A stretch of DNA of 64,000 nt from Arabidopsis thaliana. Lineage: Eukaryota; Streptophyta; Magnoliopsida; Brassicales; Brassicaceae. Shown piece after piece: positions 1 to 14,241 of the stretch (position 1 is its first letter; the number at the start of each line of letters is the position of its first letter). The translations under genes were made by a program, and so were the position numbers. Below the pieces are notes generated by a model, which made no database searches, was not told the DNA's origin, and saw only the letters and a program-made list of their open reading frames with translations. The DNA lies in NCBI RefSeq assembly GCF_000001735.4, contig NC_003071.7, forward strand, positions 12,517,151-12,581,150, read 5' to 3'.

Positions 1-7
1 CTATTTA

Positions 8-403
8 TCATTTAGCTATACATTCTAATTGGGGAGTGAAAAATTCTTTGCTTTCAAAAGATACACATCTTGGCTCAAACTGCATATTTTGCGACGGACT
101 TCGTGGTCATGGTGTGATCTGCACTGTTGAAGGTCTTGGAGTGGTTTGACTAAAAGGTGAACTCACATTATGAATTGCACTCTCCTTGAACATGTGCGAT
201 TTTCTGTCGTTTTCATCAAAGTTTCTAAGCAAAAATGTTAGCTTTCTGGAAAAGGAAATTTTCGATTCCTCATTTAGCGTGTGCCTATGTTCGTACAAGA
301 AGTTGGCTATGAAGACGAGATGTGCCATGACTGAAGCAAGGCCTGCTATTAAAAACAGACCCCAGAAGCTATTAAGGTTGAGACGGTGGGACGACAATGT
401 TGT
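8..403 (-). pseudogene. 3' exon fragment of a clade-2 glutamate-receptor-like channel (GLR2.7/2.8/2.9-like)
   Basis: The minus strand encodes the last transmembrane segment and cytoplasmic tail typical of plant GLR channels: LNLNSFWGLFLIAG, then FLYEHRHTL, RNFDENDRKSHMF and HNVSSP. A plausible splice acceptor (CATACAG) precedes it at about 404-405. The frame is cut by TGA at 107-109, then continues in the same frame through PRSP..Q..EPR.VS..S.E.FT.Q to a second TGA at 8-10, which is how the family tail normally reads. No upstream GLR exon is visible in the next several kilobases on this strand, so this is an orphan 3' exon. Known for the family: ligand-gated cation channels. Inferred: non-functional relic of a neighbouring GLR cluster. 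Confidence 0.75.
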
Positions 404-1634
404 CTGTATGAGGACAATTTTGATTCTCAAACCAAATCTTTTCGAGCTGTTTCATCTCTTCGCTTTGAGTCACATTCAAGATTTCCCTTGAGACATCGCC
501 CGTCAAAAGGAGAGTTTTTTTAGTGCCTTTTTGTCAATCCCCCTTTAAAAAAGTTGCATCTATTTATATAGATTCGTGTCCTTTTTCTCCATATATTTTT
601 ATTTTATTTTATTTTTTATTACTTTTTGAGTAAGATGTGACTTTTACAATCACATTTGTGTATGTAAACATTTTTGTCTTCTTAAATATATCCTATATTT
701 TCTCTTCTTAAAACTATAGAATTAATGATACGCATCATTTTGAGTTTGAAATTTTTAACAAAAGTCTTAAGTTATATCAGAAAGTATTTAGAGTACTACT
801 TTTTTTTTTTAGAATACTTTTCCTTGCAACATTGCGGAAGTCTCTTATAATAAAATCATATACAGCCACTATCTAATCGTTTATCGAAATTTCACAAATA
901 AACATATGGATGATGTGACAAAAAAAAAAAGAAAACGGTATTAGAGAGAAAATCCACAAAAATACTCTTACATGTTTCGTTGAACTCGATTCTTTTCATA
1001 AATTCCAAATCATTGGTTCCAAAACAGAACTTCAAAAGGATTACGTGAATTATTTATTAGGGTACATAAATGAAGTGAAAATGGTGGGGCTTTGCGTTAA
1101 AAATTAAGACCCACCAGCCGACCTGACCATGTCCTACTCAGCTTACACATGTTTCCATGTGACCTTACCACTTCTTCTAATCCCATTTTACCATATTTTT
1201 CCTTATATAAAATTACTCTCTCGTACAAAAAAGAAGAGAAGTTAACAATTCTTTTTTTAAAACATCAAAGGCTTAGATTCTAAGCTGTAATTTAATTTCT
1301 TATACCCAACATAGTACTAGCTTCAACATCTGAACGCACCTTCTTATGCACACAATATCTCTCTTTTTGATACTCGTGTTGCATTGTTTACTAATTGACA
1401 CGTATAATAAAAGTAAAAAAATCCTTTGGCTATACGCATATACCAGTTTTACTACGTCAAGTCCATTTCAACACTTTAACAACTTAAAAAGATTTGCACA
1501 AGAAACTTTGATGAACAAAGTATGTTTAATCACAAATTTAAGTACGGATAGTAAAATTTGTTAGACACTTTATACTTGGGTATATACCAAAGAAAAGTTG
1601 TTTGTGTAATTTTGTTACATACTTACATTGAGTT

Positions 1635-1714
1635 ACGATTTAAGAAACGTTTGAAACTTGCTTTTCTTCTTCTCACGATTTAAGAAACGTTTGAAACTTG
1701 CTTTTCTTCTTCTC
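1635..1714. repeat. Perfect 40 bp tandem duplication
   Basis: The unit starting ACGATTTAAGAAACGTTTG occurs at 1635-1674 and again, identical, at 1675-1714. No gene is attached to it. The identity implies a recent duplication. Confidence 0.95.
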
Positions 1715-2902
1715 AAAAGTTTGGAGAATATTGGAAAATTTGCTTTGTAATAACATAAATCTATCAATTGTATGCAACGGATAACATTATATATGAGTTT
1801 ATTTTGCTTAGTGGCGCACAACGTTTGACCCATCCAAAGAATTTCCCATTGGTCAGAGTCTCTGATCTCTCAACTCTCAAGTCTCAGCCAGTAAATATTA
1901 TCAAAATAATTCTAAAGTAAATTATTTTCAGTGCCCCCTTTCTTTTTTAGTAATTTAAGGACAATCTCACATGACCTTTTTCCAGTGGTATAAACACTCT
2001 TATTTTAATTATTTGGGCCTTTTCACTTTTGCGATATGTCTAATCAAACCAATTATCCTATACGTAAAAATTAAAAATTAAAATGAGCTTAAACTAATTA
2101 TGAAAGTTACAACGTTACATTAGTTGATTCGTATTATTATAATACGCTTTCATGTTACTCTCCCATAAACAAAAACAACTTAATACACATGTTAATGGCT
2201 CAATTTTATTATTTAACATCAACATTGTTTAATGCTTTGATTAAAATATAAAATTTAGTGATCATTATGTGGATCCAAGAGGGAATCTTAGATCGACGAT
2301 GGGTATTGAGCTTTGCCTCATTAAGAAAACAAAATAGACAACAACTTTACGTTCAAAGATGGAAAAAAAGTTTACACACAAAGAATGAATCAAATTGGTT
2401 ATTTTGCGTGTGGCGCCAGCTGATCTCAAATCTTAAATTAATTGATCACAAAAAAATTTAGCATATATTTTAAAATTTTCTATTTCTTCGTGGCCTTAGA
2501 ATATCTAAAATTACTATTTTCACAAGACCAGTAAATATTTGTTTAGTCTACTGAGAAAAATATTCATTAATGTTTTTTTTTTAATATTCATTAATTTTAA
2601 TATTCTTATAATCATGGTCATGATCTGTAATAATAGTGGTCAAATCAAAGGTGAAGTTTCTGACAAAACATATTTAAAATAAATTAATTTAGAAATTAGA
2701 AGTATTTGACCAGTCAAATAAACCATTAAGTGACCAGTGTGTGCGTTATTAACGTACACATTTGAGCATTGATATTGTTTCTATATTTGGATTTAGGGAT
2801 AACACATGGCGAACTCAGCGTTGTGAGAGATGCTGTTTTTGTCTTTGTAAACCAATAAACCATAGTCATGGTCCTTTACTCCTTTTACAAAAAAAAAAAA
2901 AA

Positions 2903-3004
2903 GATTCATTGCTTGTTTAAACCGAACTAATAGTTTTTAGATCAAATCCCTTAATTTCTTGTTTAAACCGAACTAATATGGACGGTTTAAACAAACAATG
3001 AATC
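2903..3004. repeat. ~102 bp element with 22 bp inverted arms
   Basis: Arm 2903-2924 (GATTCATTGCTTGTTTAAACCG) is the reverse complement of 2983-3004 with one mismatch. Inside, a 21 bp direct repeat starting CTTGTTTAAACCGAACT occurs at 2912 and 2958. It could fold into a long hairpin or be a small MITE-like relic. No target-site duplication was established. Confidence 0.7.
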
Positions 3005-3540
3005 CTTTCTCATGACTTATATGAATATGGATAAATTATGTTCTTACTAACACATAAATATATAATGTACAATATAAAATCGTGTTACTGCATATATGTA
3101 AGGTGTCATTTTCCACAAAACGATGTACTGTGTATGTATATGGTTTTTTTTTTTTTTTTTTTTTTGGTTAAAGTGTATGTGGGGTGTTAGTTAATTTAAG
3201 CGAACGATTTGTTCGTTCACACGAGTTTGAAAATCCGTCAACATGATCAAATAACAATTATATTTAGGTTTTTTAGGGTAAACAAAAAGCAGATTTATTA
3301 TATGTTGATGATAGAAATACAAAACAAGAAAATGGGGACAATGTAATGTGGGTTCTTTTTTGCGTAAATCCAGGCTGGTTTGAAGACATAAGTGAAAAAA
3401 ACATGTAGAATAATTTTAGACCAAACCTGTCTACTCTTCCTATCTTTTAAAATCATTATCATTCGCAATGCCTATCTTTCCATCATCCTTTGCCCCTCCT
3501 CTCCAACCCCCACACACAATAATACTTATATATATATATT

Positions 3541-4193
3541 TGAATACAAAATTAGTTTCCATAGTTGAAAATAATGGACTTACAATTATTGTAGACAACA
3601 TTGGTTCTATACTGGTGATTAATGGGTATACAGACTTTTTTGATGTTTTCAATTTTTTTGAAATGTGATTTTACTTCTTTTGGTTTTACTATTCACAAAA
3701 AGTCAAGTATTTACGTTTATATTTTATTTTTAAAAAGTAAAGTAGTTGTAGATGATCCATATATTAAAAAGTAGAGTGATTTCTTTGAGTAATAACCGAT
3801 ACATTTAATCTCAAAGTAGTATATAAGGTCGATCTATAAAAATCAATAATATGCTAAAGATTTGTGATAGTCATATTTAGTTAAAATATAAAGTTTGTTT
3901 GTTGGTTTCGACAATTGTAAATAAGAATTACAAAAAAAAAAAAACGATTAAGATTTCATGATTTAAAAACATTGGGCCATAGAATATTTTATGAAATAAG
4001 GAATTCAACATTGAATACAAAAATAAGTTTCCAATATTTGAAAAACTATGGTCTTATACAATTATTGTAGACAACATTGGTTCTACACTGGTGATAAATG
4101 GGTATACAGACTTTTCAAGTTTTCAAAATTAAGAAATGTGATTCTACATCTTTTGGTTTTACTATTCACAACAAATTTCAAGTATTTACGTTT
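3541..4193. repeat. Direct duplication of ~180 bp (3541-3720 and 4012-4193)
   Basis: Both copies run from TGAATACAAA through ATTATTGTAGACAACATTGG, GGGTATACAGACTTTT and TTTTGGTTTTACTATTCAC to AGTATTTACGTTTA. Scattered substitutions and small indels separate them. The copies start about 470 bp apart. No coding potential is seen. Confidence 0.8.
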
Positions 4194-6165
4194 AATATTT
4201 TTTTTAAGGTAAAGTAGATATACCTTTTAATGATTATCAAACATGATGAGCTTGTTTATCTCAAGTGTTTCCGTTATTTTACTATCATTAATTCTTTATC
4301 TACAGAACATCTATCTCGCCATCCATCTTTTTACATTTTTAAAAAATTAATATTTTCAAGTTTCTATGTAAAATTAATGTATTATATCTTAAGTTATACA
4401 AATTTTGATTAGATAAATATAAATTTAATTCATAAAATAAAGTTATATTTGGATTTTGCTATAATTATTTCTTTTAATATATGAAAATCTCAAAACATAA
4501 ATTTGAAGAAATAAAATGAAGGGAGTAACCCCAAGTGACGTGGTGTAGTGGTGGTAGTTGAACTTACGCGTCAGAGAAGGAGATTGCACCTTTCTTACCT
4601 TAATGCTTTTGAGCTAGATTTCTACAAGAAACAAAATCATTTTAGTTGGATCACTTAAATTCTTAGGTTTTGATCCAAATGTTTATTTTGCGGCAGACTA
4701 AACTTCTGTTAAAAATTATGTTGACTATTAGATTTTGTTTTAGAAAATCGACAATAGGATATGCCATGCTAAAAAAAAAAGTTAAGGGAGTATTAATAGG
4801 CGGAAGTGGTATGCATCCGCAATATCCTGTCTATTGGGTATCCTAAATTTGACTCAATTGAATGATTAATTCTTATTCATTTCGCGGAATTTTATCTCTA
4901 CTACTAGACCATTAATTTTTAAAAATTATTATATTCCTCCTTCACATTATTTCTTGTGATTCATGTCCCACTATGGCAATAATATATAGGGATCACTAAT
5001 AATATACACACTATTTCAAACATATAATTTATAGTAATAAACATATGCACACATATGAAGGCAATACCGATAAATTTTCTCGTGCTCCATGTTGGGATCT
5101 CTCTCATGTGACGACTTTAAATAAAAGATTATGATTGTTCATAAATACTATATATAGAGATGTATATTATGTATATGTATATAAACATACGACATTGGTT
5201 CCTCCAACATTAATGGCAAATCTCAAGAAGAGGATTTCGACAATGTGTAGATCTTGTGGTAGTAAGAATAAGACCTCGACTTCTATAAGATCTAGCGAAT
5301 TAGAAGTTGTCACGTTAGTTATGGAATAATTCACTTTAAATAACTAATACAATTCCATTAATCAAAACATTAACGATATCGTCAACGCTAAGTAAAAGCC
5401 CACATCCCCAAACCTTGTGGATTCTGTCTGTATACCCCCTAAAAAACTCATTGCCATTTGCCATATTTAAACAGGAAATGGCTTAAGTTTTAGTTAAGAT
5501 TTCAGAGAAATCTTGTCTACCCCGCTTAAGTTTGTATTTCACAAATATCTTTATATGATATTATCAATAAAATTAGATGGAAATATAAAACAAACAGGAA
5601 GTGGTAAGATATTCATAATTTTTTTCGTAAACACGTATTTTTACTATTTAAATAGATTTAAACTAGAGAAGATGCGGACAAAAAAGGTGTAAGAAAATGT
5701 TACCGTAAATAGTGTAAAAAGATGTTAAGTACACCTCCTTTTGAGATTAACTTTTCTAGGATAAACAACCTTTGGGAAACCATTAATTTTGCTTTTTGGA
5801 AACTACTAATTTGTTCAACGTCTTTACTCTTTATACATGTTGGAAAAAAACATAGACGTGGTTTAGTTACAAGCTAGTCAAACTAATTCTACGGATCTTT
5901 TGTCATAGTTGAACCAAATACCATCAAGTTTATAGACTAAAATAGTAGCATAACTTTAGATAGTTTAAAACAAGTGGACACTAAATAGTTTCTAACTCGA
6001 CGCCAAAAAAATAGTTCCTAACTGGATGGCAAAAAGTTCATACCTCATGAAGAGCTAATTAAATATTAAAATATAATAACAGAATTTTCATTTTTCTTCC
6101 ATTGATTTTTTTTGCCATGTGTTATCTCAATTGATTCATTTACAAGTATTATTAAAGAAGTACCA

Positions 6166-6174
6166 TATATAATA
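6166..6174 (+). promoter_or_regulatory. TATA box of RTFL2
   Basis: TATATAATA lies about 150 bp upstream of the RTFL2 ATG and is followed by a pyrimidine-rich CT-repeat leader (6185-6220), a common arrangement in plant core promoters. Inferred from position only. Confidence 0.5.
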
Positions 6175-6321
6175 AGCAAAGAGACACTCTCACTCTCTCT
6201 ACTCCTCTCTCTCTCTCTCTGAATCACTATCTCTTCTGCGAGTTCAATCACCACAAACTCACAATCAAATACAACAGAAACACACTTAAGACCCATTCAT
6301 CTGGATCTGAACACATTATTG

Positions 6322-6669
6322 ATGGAGGAGAAGTGGAAGCTGTCGAAGAAAGACACAACAGCTTCTTCTTCCTCCTCTAAGTCAAAGTTTTCTAGAAGCT
6401 TCTCAACGAGTGCTTCCTCCACAAAGTCTCCAATATTCGTAAGGAGTTCCTCTACTAAATGCTCTGTTCCTTCTTCCTCCTCGTCCTCTTCTTCTTCCTC
6501 TTCAATCTCAAGAAGCTTCTCAAGAAAAGAGAGAAGATCTTCTTCTTCATCATCTTCTTCTATCACTCAGAAATATAGCAGCTTGGCTAAAGAACAGAAG
6601 GCAAGGTTTTACATCATGAGAAGGTGTGTGGCTATGCTTGTTTGTTGGCACAAACATGGAGATTCTTAA
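6322..6669 (+). CDS. RTFL2: ROT-FOUR-LIKE / DEVIL small peptide
   Basis: A single-exon frame of 115 codons plus stop, starting at ATG 6322 (MEEKWKLSKK). The first ~80 residues are a low-complexity Ser-rich, basic stretch. The last ~25 residues are the DVL/RTFL domain (ARFYIMRRCVAMLVCWHKHG), the conserved signature of this plant-only family. Known for the family: overexpression alters polar cell proliferation in lateral organs, and the peptides associate with the plasma membrane. The gene stands alone between intergenic regions, with its own TATA box and CT-rich leader. I recognise it as RTFL2/DVL13 (At2g29125). The antisense frame across the Ser tract reads as poly-Glu and is a shadow. Confidence 0.9.
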   Translation: MEEKWKLSKKDTTASSSSSKSKFSRSFSTSASSTKSPIFVRSSSTKCSVPSSSSSSSSSSSISRSFSRKERRSSSSSSSSITQKYSSLAKEQKARFYIMRRCVAMLVCWHKHGDS

Positions 6670-8038
6670 TTAGATCTTCATCTTCTTCTGCCCCTTTTTT
6701 TTTGTTTCCTTGTAATTAGATCAGTTTGATTATTAAGGGTTTCCATACAAGTACATTGTAAGAAGAGTTTTTGTTTAAAAAATTAGGGTTTCTATGCTCA
6801 TTTTTTTCAATTAAATGACTTGCATATGCTACATATATACACAATCATAGACATGTGTGTGTATGTATCATTGATGCAATCATAGGAATTGTTGATGTCG
6901 TTGTTTAGATTATAAATATTAATAGATGATACCTTAACTTCTTAAGGATTAATTAGTGTATCATGAAGTACAGTGTTTTTGTTGAGATTTACACTGAATA
7001 GTCATTTTCAAGGTCTCTGGAAAAAGTAGTGAAACAATTTAACAAACTTAATCTTAATTTTAATGTTTTTATTAATTAATCTTCATTAATGTTTTTATAA
7101 ATTGATATTACTATTATTTGATATCATAATCATTTTAAAATGAATTCATGATTCATATAATCTGGTCAAAGATCTGAAGCTTTTCTTTTAACTTATTATT
7201 GATTACGAGACGATAATGGAGTCCAGGTAATGTCAATATAATGATGATAAGAATATTATCAAAATAATGGGCATGATGCTACTATAGATCTTGCAAACAC
7301 CAATAATGTCTGGAACTCTACTCGAATTTTGTTTTTTCTTTAGCTTTATTAATTTATTATTTTATTCCTTTTTGCATTTTATGGCAGTATTTGGTGGCAG
7401 TATTTTTTCTGTTTGCTTTCTGGGTTTTTGTCTCTTTGATGGAAGAAAGATTCCCTCTTGACAAATAATATTTGGTTAGTATCAATATATGCCCCATTTT
7501 ATTTCTACAGAAACTTAAAATCAAATTACTATATAATGTATAAACACAGTTACGTACTTAGAAACTAGTCGGCATTATTGACGTGAAATGAAATCTATCT
7601 TTTCACTTTATTAGGGATTTTCTTTTCCTGGAATATTTGTATTGGGAATCCAATGAAAAGTTTTCAACGACTCCATCTTTTGTCATTATCATAGACAAAA
7701 ACGTTATGTTTAAGAAAAAAAATCACGAGCATTGCAGATTTGTGCTAATGCCTTTTTCGTTTATTACAAAACTTTACGATTATTTATTTTGCGTCAACAT
7801 ATCGTACACAGAAATTACTAACGCGACCATCGTTTTTCAGTTCACTCTTTATACAACAAATCATCAAGCAAAGGGATAAAAAAACTCAGAAATCTCAAAA
7901 CACAAAAGTATTAAAGAGGAAAGAAATAAAATGAAGAAAAAAAAACGAAAAAGAGACATATATTGCACTTCAGAAATATCATTCCAAGAAAGGGAAAAAG
8001 GTGATGTGGCATTTGCAGAGGCGTTGGATCGGTCATAG
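6670..8038. other. Intergenic region between RTFL2 and LAC2
   Basis: AT-rich DNA holding the 3' region of RTFL2 (after 6669) and the 3' region of the convergent LAC2 (below 8039). No further gene or clear repeat was seen. Confidence 0.6.
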
Positions 8039-10630
<2,592 letters not shown>

Positions 10631-13600
10631 TTTCTGGTGAAGCTCTCAAGTGGTGTATTTGAAAATAGAGGGAGAATGTTGTGCAATATATAAGTGAGAG
10701 AGGCAAATGGTAGGGTTAATGGTTGGTAACAAAATAAAAATAAAAGTAAAAATAATTTGTAGTGTATTCGGATAAGTTATGATTTATGAATAAGATGATT
10801 TAGTGTTGATGTTATAGTTGTTCCAATGGTTGGACAAACCGAGTGAATTCCAAGTTAACTAATTGTGTGCTTTAATAACTTTGATGATTATAGCTCTACA
10901 TACAAGCTTTCGTACCAACAAATGATTAATTTATTAAAAATATATATTAGATATATAAGAACAGATAATCGCTAGTCGAGACAACAACAAAAATAATCCC
11001 ATCTGTTTCTAAGGGAGTGATGTTTTCTTTGACAAAAAAGAAAAGAAAAGAAAAGGGACTGATGTTTTAGTATAATGCATATTATTGAGGTAATTAATAA
11101 AATGACTAAACTTTTGCTTAGAAATTTAATAAGATTACTTGATTACTTTTGAACAAAAAGACTTATGAAATTTTACTGTTATGGACAATTTTCAAATTAA
11201 TATCATTTTAGATCAAATTTTTATTCAAACAATTAAAAATCTCAAATTTAATTTAGTTACTTGAATTTTTTTTTTGTTAAAGAGTTACTTGAAAAATTTT
11301 CGGATATCAAAACTTCGAAAGAGAAGTAAACTTTATATCAAATATTATTTTATATAAATATGTGGCGATACCAAAGTAAGATAAGTAAATAACGAGTACA
11401 GTGATATATTATAGTAAGCAGGGATGATGTAGAGGATTGGGACGTGTACGTTGGTTGTTTGAAAACATATGTTCCAACAAAAGAGAGTCTTGAGTGAATC
11501 TAAGCTTTAAGGATCTTCACAGTCTCTTGGAAGACTCTCTCTTTGACACTTTACCCAATTATTCCATTCCTTTCAAGCAACATAAGACAACGATCGTTGG
11601 ATTCAGCTTCACTTGGCAAATCTACTGTTAATCTGTCTCATCTCCTTTTTCTCTAGATATTTGGTAACTTTAGAATTAAGATGGTGCATTCAATGTTTAA
11701 ATTTGGTGAGATTACTCACTTCATTTCCATTTATCTCATCTGACTATAAGAAAACATCGAACTTAATTAGGAATGTTTGAAATGTAAGTTAAGATTGGTG
11801 TCTTGCTCATAGTAGGAAAAGAATGTAAAAAGTAAAAAAAACTATATGATTTGGAAAAATATCTAATTAATAGGTGGCAAGAAGGTTCTTGCGAATTTAG
11901 CTTCGAGTAAATTGTTAGACGATACTTAAAAATCGATTACTTCAAATGAATAACTTGCACATAGTTTGTGATGAAATGAATCTAAGCTATAAAAAAAAAA
12001 TTGTGTGTTCACGATGAGAAAAGTATAGTAAGTACAAATAAACAAGGCACCAAATTCTTGAGGAGTTTCGATTTCTTTAAAATATACTTTTTTTTGGGGT
12101 TTTTTTACACGTCTCGTGAATGTTTACTAAATTTGCTAACAACCAAATTTAGAAATTAAAATATAAGTTCAGAAAGTAACTAGTAAACAAGAGATGGTAT
12201 TAGTTAAGGCTAAAGTGATACTGGTAAATGATGAGGAATTAGAAATTTAGAAACATGGTTTTACTAAAAGTAAGAAAGAACATAATAATGTTGGTCGTTA
12301 GTTGTAGCCTTGTAGGTTTACCAACTTCAACCCTTTCCTTTACTTATTACATATTTTTAACATTTATGTTTGTATCCAATAAACATTAACAAGTTGTAAC
12401 TACATAACTTTTTGTTTTCTGAAAGAATAAATTACTTTACTGTGCTTTTGTAAATCCTCTTGAGATTTTTTTTGAGAGAAAATTATCATTACTTTATTTG
12501 GAAATTGGTTTTACGAAAAATTGATCATACACAATTTACTAACCAACTCATGATTCGATCAATAGGTATATCACCCAAAAAATATATTCTCTTCTAGTGT
12601 TTCAGCGTGTAAGTTTAGCCATTATAATAACGCTTGACTTTGAATTTATAAAATAATGTGATTATTAGTCGGTGACAAGAATAATTCAACTAATCATAAG
12701 AATGGTGGCTTCCAAAAGGACCAAAACCATGAATACCATACGTATACAAACGAATAAATTCGATTTATAAGGCCGAATTCATTGGGCCTTATAACTAATC
12801 AAATTTACAAAATGGATAAAATAAAATTGAAACTAAAGCCCATTATATGAATTTAAAGCCTAACAAAATTTCATTTTGCCGTCCTTAGACCAACACCGAT
12901 TCGCACGCCGACTCGTGGACTTCGGAGGGCAATCATGACCAAGCACGATCGGAGACTCAAAGATACCTTTCTTAATTTAATCGCATTACTCTCATTCTAA
13001 CCGTTATGGACAACATTTTAACCGGAATAGTTACAAATAATGCCATTAAATTGATACATTTAAAGAGAGAGGTTTGACTAATGACCAACTTTTAACCTCC
13101 AAATTAGGAAATAAATACATTAAAAGATGAACAGTGATAGTAGGTGGTAACCAAGTAAAAAAAAAACTTCCATTTTCTGAAAACTCACAATGTTTACCTT
13201 TTGGTATTTGATTTTACTTCAAAAAGGAGCATTTATAACAAAGAAACTATACTATTGCAGAGAGAACATGCAAATCAAATGGACTTTTTGTTTCAGAGTT
13301 TCACACCTTTTATTTATTTCTGTTTTTGGTGAATCAATCTGAATCATATCAAAAACAGAAAAACAGAAATAGTATGATTCCATTAATATCTAGTCAGAAA
13401 AAAACACAGCTGGACTAAATAGCTTACATTCTAAAGTTTGAATGAAAACAGTTTGTAACAATTCATGTTTTAAGTATTAAATACCGAAATTATGTCATTT
13501 TTAATCCAATTTAAATGATGAAAAATTAGATTACAATTTTTTTTAAAAAAATTTCAACAGGAAGATCTTTGAGTATATTTTCTTATAAAGAATATTAACA

Positions 13601-13700
13601 TTTACGTATATATCTTCTCTCGCGAAATAAGCATATATCCAAAATTATAAGTATATATAAATAGAAAAAATAATCATAGAATCTTGAAGTGTTGTACTTT
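10631..13700. other. Intergenic region between LAC2 and APUM3
   Basis: About 3 kb of AT-rich DNA between two divergent promoters (LAC2 on -, APUM3 on +). No open frame longer than noise, and no obvious transposon ends or RNA gene, were seen. Confidence 0.6.
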
Positions 13701-14241
13701 GTTAAAGCTGTGTCCTTAAACCCAAAACTGAAACACACACAGAAGACAGAAGAACTCGAAACAGCTCCAAACGTGTGAGTCTGAGATTCCTCAGCTCTCT
13801 CTGAAACACAAAAGACAATATTAAAGTTTTGCTCTGTTTTTTTTTTTTTAATTAATGCTTTTTATAATTTTTCAATTCCTTATGCAATCACTAGGTCAGA
13901 TCAACAACAACAACCCTAATAATGATTCACAGTAAATTTTTTTTTTAAAATTTTTTTTCACAAAAACCCTAAGGGTTTCTTACATCGCCGTCGATTTTTT
14001 TCTTCTAACTCTCTATAAAACCCAGTTTCTTCTTAAAGTTTCGATTTTTCTATTTCTCATCATCTGATCATTGTGTTTAGGGTTTTTTTTTTTTTTAATT
14101 GAAAACGACAGTAATACATGGAGATTGGATTTTGAGTACTAGCTTAAAGTTTTGATCTTTGGGTTTAGTTTTGGGGTATAAAGGTGTCATCTTTAGGATT
14201 TTTAGCGTAATTGATTTTGGGGGTTTCTTGTTGTTTAGGTG
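13701..14241 (+). promoter_or_regulatory. APUM3 5' leader with probable 5'UTR intron
   Basis: CT-rich and pyrimidine-rich leader sequence with telo-box-like AACCCTAA motifs (for example AAACCCTAAGGGTTT near 13965-13980). A splice acceptor TTGTTTAG ends at 14238, only 3 nt before ATG 14242. The same acceptor context sits directly before the start codon of APUM1 and APUM2, so a 5'UTR intron is likely in all three. The donor was not assigned. Confidence 0.5.

Larger units (their letters stand above)
404..6150. other. Gene-poor intergenic region
   Basis: AT-rich DNA with no convincing coding region. All open frames here are short and show no recognisable protein similarity. It holds several local repeats listed separately: an inverted repeat at 2903-3004, a 40 bp tandem duplication at 1635-1714 and a ~180 bp dispersed duplication at 3541/4012. 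It also has a poly-T run near 3143 and a possible tRNA-like promoter box near 4540. Confidence 0.6.

Noticed and set aside
6297..6566. Antisense frame of almost pure Glu/Asp opposite RTFL2
   Set aside because: It is the reverse of the Ser-rich TCT/TCC codon tract of the real gene and has no independent signal.
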